64,000 nucleotides of DNA from DAOUJH01 sp965116555 (lineage in GTDB: Bacteria > Chloroflexota > Dehalococcoidia > Lucifugimonadales > QGNO01): NCBI GenBank assembly GCA_965116555.1, contig OZ220698.1, positions 1,054,001 through 1,118,000 of the forward strand, read 5' to 3'. A program made the position numbers and the translations under genes. Shown here piece after piece: positions 60,925-64,000 of this stretch (position 1 is the first letter of the stretch; each line of letters opens with the position of its first letter). The notes under the pieces are model-generated. The model had not been told where the DNA came from, did no database searches, and worked only from the letters and a program-made list of their open reading frames with translations.

Positions 60925-62643
60925 ATGGAAACCTTAGAACACGACATCCTGATCATCGGCGGCGGCGCAGCCGGCCTCAGAGCCGCCATTGAAGCGGCCC
61001 ACACCGCCGATGCTGCCGGCAAGACCCTGGACATCGCCATCATATCCAAGGTCTACCCCGTCCGCAGTCACACCGTCTCCGCCGAAGGTGGCGCGGCAGG
61101 CGTCCTCCGCGACTACGATAGCCTTGAACTGCACGCCACCGACACCATCCGCGGCGCCGACTACCTCGCCGACCAGGACGCCGTCGAGCTATTCGTCCAG
61201 GAAGCCCCCAACGAGCTCATCCAGATGGAGCACTGGGGCTGTCCCTGGAGCCGCGACCCCGACGGCCACGTCGCCGTCCGCGCCTTCGGCGGCATGAGCG
61301 TCAAGCGCACCGTCTTCGCCTCCGATAAGACGGGCTTCCACATGCTGCACACCCTTTTCCAGACCTCCCTCAAGTACCCCTCCATCAAGCGTCACGACGA
61401 GTGGTTCGTCACCTCCATAATCGTCGACGATGGCAAAGCCAGGGGTGTCGTCGCCCTCGAGGTCAGCACCGGCAAGTTCCATCTCATCAAGGCCAAGTCC
61501 GTCATCCTCACCGCCGGGGGAGGCGGTCGAGTCTTCGCCTTCACCACCAACGGCTCCATCTGCACCGGCGACGGCATGGCGCTGGCCTATCGCGCCGGCG
61601 CCCCGCTCAAGGACATGGAGTTCGTCCAGTTCCATCCCACCGGCCTACCCGATACCGGCATCCTCATCACGGAAGCCGCCCGCGGCGAAGGCGGATACCT
61701 CATCAACGCCAGCGGCGAGCGTTTCTTGGAAAAGTACATCCCCAGCCGCATGGAGATGGGCCCCCGCGACATCATCTCCCGCGCCATCATCACCGAGCTG
61801 GAGCAGGGCCTCGGCTACGGCGAGCCCAAGGACGGCTACGTGCATCTGGACCTCCGCCACCTCGGCGAAAAGCACATCCATGAGCGTCTCCCCTTCATCC
61901 TGGAGCTTACCCGCACCTATGTCGGCATAGACCCCATCACCCAGCCCATACCCGTGCGGCCCGTGCTGCACTACATCATGGGAGGCGTCCACACCGATAA
62001 CCACGGCCTCACCCCCATGGAAGGCCTCTACTCCGCCGGCGAAAACGCCTGCGTCACCATCAACGGCGCGAACCGGCTCGGCTCCAACTCCCTTACCGAA
62101 TGCCTCGTATTCGGCGCAAGGGCCGGAGCCGCCGCCGCCACCTACGCGCTGGAGACCGACCACTCCGACGCCGACCTCTCCCCAGCCGCCGAGCGCGACG
62201 AACAGCGCATCCGCGATCACTTCCTCAGCGGCAACAGAGGCACGGAGAAGGTCGCCAACCTCCGCCGCGAGCTGCAGGACTCCATGGAGCAAGGCGCGGA
62301 GGTCTTCCGCACCAAGGAGGGCTTGCAGCAGTCCATGTCTGACATCGCCGACCTCCGTGAGCGCATCCAAAATCTCGACGTCCAGGACACCAGCGGCGTC
62401 TACAACGTGGAGCTCATCGGCGCGCTGGAGCTTGATTTCATGCTGGACGTGGCCCAGACCATCGTCCACTCCGCCTACGCCCGGCAGGAGTCACGAGGCG
62501 CTCACGTCCGCCGCGACTACCCTGACCGAAACGACAAAGAGTGGCTCGTCCACCAGTTGGCGCATCACACCGCAGACGGCCCCAAATTGGAGAACATCCC
62601 TGTTACCATTACCAACTGGCAGCCTCAGGAGCGCAAGTACTAG
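60925..62643 (+). CDS. frdA: succinate dehydrogenase/fumarate reductase flavoprotein subunit
   Basis: 572 residues. DILIIGGGAAGLRAAIEAAH at residues 7-26 binds FAD, and His49 in RSHTVSAEGGAAG is the covalent flavin attachment site. ILTAGGGGRVFAFTTNGSICTGDGMALAYRAGA and QFHPTGLPDTGILITEAARGEGGYLINASGERFLEKY are catalytic-domain blocks with the active-site arginine region (SRMEMGPRDIISRAI). It oxidises succinate or reduces fumarate at the cytosolic face. It is the first gene of an frdABCD-type operon. Confidence 0.96.
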   Translation: METLEHDILIIGGGAAGLRAAIEAAHTADAAGKTLDIAIISKVYPVRSHTVSAEGGAAGVLRDYDSLELHATDTIRGADYLADQDAVELFVQEAPNELIQMEHWGCPWSRDPDGHVAVRAFGGMSVKRTVFASDKTGFHMLHTLFQTSLKYPSIKRHDEWFVTSIIVDDGKARGVVALEVSTGKFHLIKAKSVILTAGGGGRVFAFTTNGSICTGDGMALAYRAGAPLKDMEFVQFHPTGLPDTGILITEAARGEGGYLINASGERFLEKYIPSRMEMGPRDIISRAIITELEQGLGYGEPKDGYVHLDLRHLGEKHIHERLPFILELTRTYVGIDPITQPIPVRPVLHYIMGGVHTDNHGLTPMEGLYSAGENACVTINGANRLGSNSLTECLVFGARAGAAAATYALETDHSDADLSPAAERDEQRIRDHFLSGNRGTEKVANLRRELQDSMEQGAEVFRTKEGLQQSMSDIADLRERIQNLDVQDTSGVYNVELIGALELDFMLDVAQTIVHSAYARQESRGAHVRRDYPDRNDKEWLVHQLAHHTADGPKLENIPVTITNWQPQERKY

Positions 62644-62669
62644 GATTAGCTGATACCCGGGAGCAAACC

Positions 62670-63416
62670 ATGGCACAGCGGCAACTCACAGTGAACGTAG
62701 AGCGATACCACCCCGAACAGGGCGCCGCCGTCTATTTCGACTCCTACCAGGTCCCCGCCCGCGACGGCATGATGGTCCTCGACGCACTCAACTACATCCG
62801 CGACGACCTCGACCCCACCCTTGCCTTCCGCTGGTCATGCCGCATGGGCATCTGCGGAAGCTGCGGCATGACCGTCGACGACCGCCCACGCCTCACCTGC
62901 CAGGACAACCTGGCAGGCTACGGCAACGAGATCACCGTCGCACCCCTCGACGGCTTCCCCGTCATCCGTGACCTCGTCGTAGACATCGACGACTTCATGC
63001 AGAACAAGCTCCCCTCCGTCAAGCCCTGGCTCATCCGCAAGGACACCAAGCCCCTCGCTGAAGGCGAGTACCTCCAGACGCCCAAGCAGATGGCCCCCTA
63101 CGCCCAAAACTCCTCCTGCATCAACTGCATGCTCTGCTATGCCGCCTGCCCCGTCTACAACCTGGAGCCGCACTTCACCGGCCCCGCCGCCATCGCCCTG
63201 GCCCAGCGCTACAACCTCGACTCCCGCGACCAGGGCGCAGCCGAGCGCTACGCCATCCTTGCCCAGCCCGAAGGCGTCTGGGACTGCACCTTCATCGGTG
63301 AATGCTCCGTCGCCTGCCCCAAGGGCGTCTTCCCCGCCGAGGCCATCCAGCGCGCCAAGCCGCAAAGCGCCCAGAGCTGGGCCAAGTCCATCCTCATGCC
63401 CTGGAGCTCCCGATGA
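62670..63416 (+). CDS. frdB: succinate dehydrogenase/fumarate reductase iron-sulfur subunit
   Basis: 248 residues from ATG 62670; the longer frame from 62541 overlaps frdA without family sequence. The 2Fe-2S ligands are Cys57, Cys62, Cys65 and Cys77 (SCRMGICGSCG...LTC). The 4Fe-4S ligands are Cys150, Cys153, Cys156 (with Cys216), and the 3Fe-4S ligands Cys160, Cys206, Cys212. It carries electrons between FAD and the quinone site. The stop overlaps the FrdC ATG (ATGA), so they are coupled. Confidence 0.96.
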   Translation: MAQRQLTVNVERYHPEQGAAVYFDSYQVPARDGMMVLDALNYIRDDLDPTLAFRWSCRMGICGSCGMTVDDRPRLTCQDNLAGYGNEITVAPLDGFPVIRDLVVDIDDFMQNKLPSVKPWLIRKDTKPLAEGEYLQTPKQMAPYAQNSSCINCMLCYAACPVYNLEPHFTGPAAIALAQRYNLDSRDQGAAERYAILAQPEGVWDCTFIGECSVACPKGVFPAEAIQRAKPQSAQSWAKSILMPWSSR

Positions 63417-63811
63417 ACGCCGCCGGCAGCCGGTACAAGCGACCCATGACTCGCACCTGGTGGCTGCGAAACCCGCGCTACACCCTTTTCATGGTCCGCG
63501 AGCTTACCGCCATCCTCATTCTGGCCTTTGTCATCCTCTACCTGGCGCAGCTTGTCCGGCTTGGTTCCGGCCAGGCCTCCTACGATGCGTTCCTGGAACT
63601 CATGGAATCGCCCCTTTGGATAGCCCTTCACCTCATCTTCCTTCTCGGCGCGATCCTCCACTCCGTAACCTGGGTCCTCATGCTTGTGCCCAGGGCCATG
63701 CCAGAGTTCGTCTTGGGCATCCGTGTCCCGCAGGTCGCCATAGCCGCCGGCGGATTGGCCGCCTGGATCGTCGTCTCCGTCATCATCGTTCTAGCCTTCC
63801 GAGGCTTGTAG
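63413..63811 (+). CDS. frdC: fumarate reductase membrane anchor subunit C
   Basis: 132 residues from ATG 63413, overlapping the frdB stop by 4 nt. WWLRNPRYTLFMVRELTAILILAFVILYLAQLV, IALHLIFLLGAILHSVTWVLMLVPRAMP and VPQVAIAAGGLAAWIVVSVIIVLAF are the three helices. The arginine, asparagine and histidine pattern fits the Escherichia-type heme-less FrdC rather than SdhC with heme. It anchors FrdAB and helps form the quinone site. Confidence 0.9.
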   Translation: MNAAGSRYKRPMTRTWWLRNPRYTLFMVRELTAILILAFVILYLAQLVRLGSGQASYDAFLELMESPLWIALHLIFLLGAILHSVTWVLMLVPRAMPEFVLGIRVPQVAIAAGGLAAWIVVSVIIVLAFRGL

Positions 63812-63826
63812 TGGTGGGAATAATCT

Positions 63827-64000
63827 ATGCATAAACTGGAACCTATGTGGTGGGCGCTCTTCAGCGTCGGCGGCACCATCGCCGCCTTCGCACTGCCCGC
63901 CCTTATCTTCGTCAACAACGTCGCCGGCCCCCTCGGATGGCTGCCCGACGCCATAGCCTACGACAACGTCCTCTCCCTGTTTAGCAATCCCATCTCCAAG
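63827..64000 (+). CDS. frdD: fumarate reductase membrane anchor subunit D, 3' end cut by window edge
   Basis: The 58-codon fragment begins MHKLEPMWWALFSVGGTIAA and continues LPALIFVNNVAGPLGWLPDA, the usual FrdD N-terminus with one membrane helix. About half of a usual 115-120-residue protein is beyond the edge. It starts 15 nt after frdC. Confidence 0.88.
   Translation, partial: MHKLEPMWWALFSVGGTIAAFALPALIFVNNVAGPLGWLPDAIAYDNVLSLFSNPISK

Overview
The window reads as a GC-rich bacterial chromosome segment, most likely from an uncultured member of the Chloroflexota (SAR202 / Dehalococcoidia-like). This is inferred from gene content: many paralogous oxidoreductases, amidohydrolases and MFS carriers, an F420-type DUF385 protein, DUF2277, a PAC2 protein, a K+-dependent-type membrane pyrophosphatase, a FrdABCD-type complex II, and lipoproteins with long Thr-Pro spacers. 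No rRNA or other decisive marker is present, so the assignment is tentative.

Layout. 1-3.4 kb: the 5' part of dnaN, a cupredoxin-like lipoprotein, a small HTH protein, a DedA protein, a YdeI/OmdA-like protein and tRNA-Arg(TCT). 3.4-7.5 kb: solute-binding protein and two permeases of a peptide/nickel-type ABC importer, without ATPases. 7.5-21.8 kb: a catabolic region with an AllA-like lyase, two thiamine-diphosphate enzymes, a hydantoinase-family amidohydrolase, a UDGb DNA glycosylase, aldehyde dehydrogenase, aminotransferase, a D-threonine aldolase/DSD-like PLP enzyme, a ketopantoate-reductase-like protein and an Ldh-family dehydrogenase. 22.5-30.5 kb: an MFS carrier, a VapBC-type module, PAC2, a five-gene minus-strand operon (SDR, small protein, CMD, ornithine-cyclodeaminase-like, RidA), then a Gfo/Idh/MocA plus DUF385 pair. 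30.7-37.9 kb: an AtzG-like/amidase pair, a DUF1445 plus DUF4392 pair (the two halves of eukaryotic D-glutamate cyclase), a Phd/PIN toxin-antitoxin module, a coiled-coil protein fused to a signal-peptidase-like domain, and an 844-bp mobile cassette carrying an SDR gene. 37.9-49 kb: ispH, an inositol-phosphatase-family protein, aldo/keto reductase, M16 peptidase, an epimerase plus hot-dog dehydratase pair and an MFS exporter. 49-64 kb: hppA, an unknown membrane protein, a leucine-rich-repeat lipoprotein, an amidohydrolase operon, an MBL hydrolase, a rhodanese, glyS, a DUF6174-like lipoprotein and frdABCD, cut by the right edge.

The most notable observation is the rhodanese at 56983-57804. Its active-site cysteine codon is an in-frame TGA, the conserved C-terminal tail continues in frame, and a strong hairpin starts directly after the TGA with its apical loop 17 nt downstream. 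This fits a selenocysteine-containing sulfurtransferase with a bacterial SECIS element. Second is the transposase-less cassette at 36904-37747, with 21-bp terminal inverted repeats and a perfect 8-bp target duplication. Third is ispH, whose only start compatible with its essential first cluster cysteine is an ATA (or ATC) codon. Intergenic spaces from 5 kb onward are filled with about ten families of short palindromic repeats, densest at 51.2-51.9 kb.
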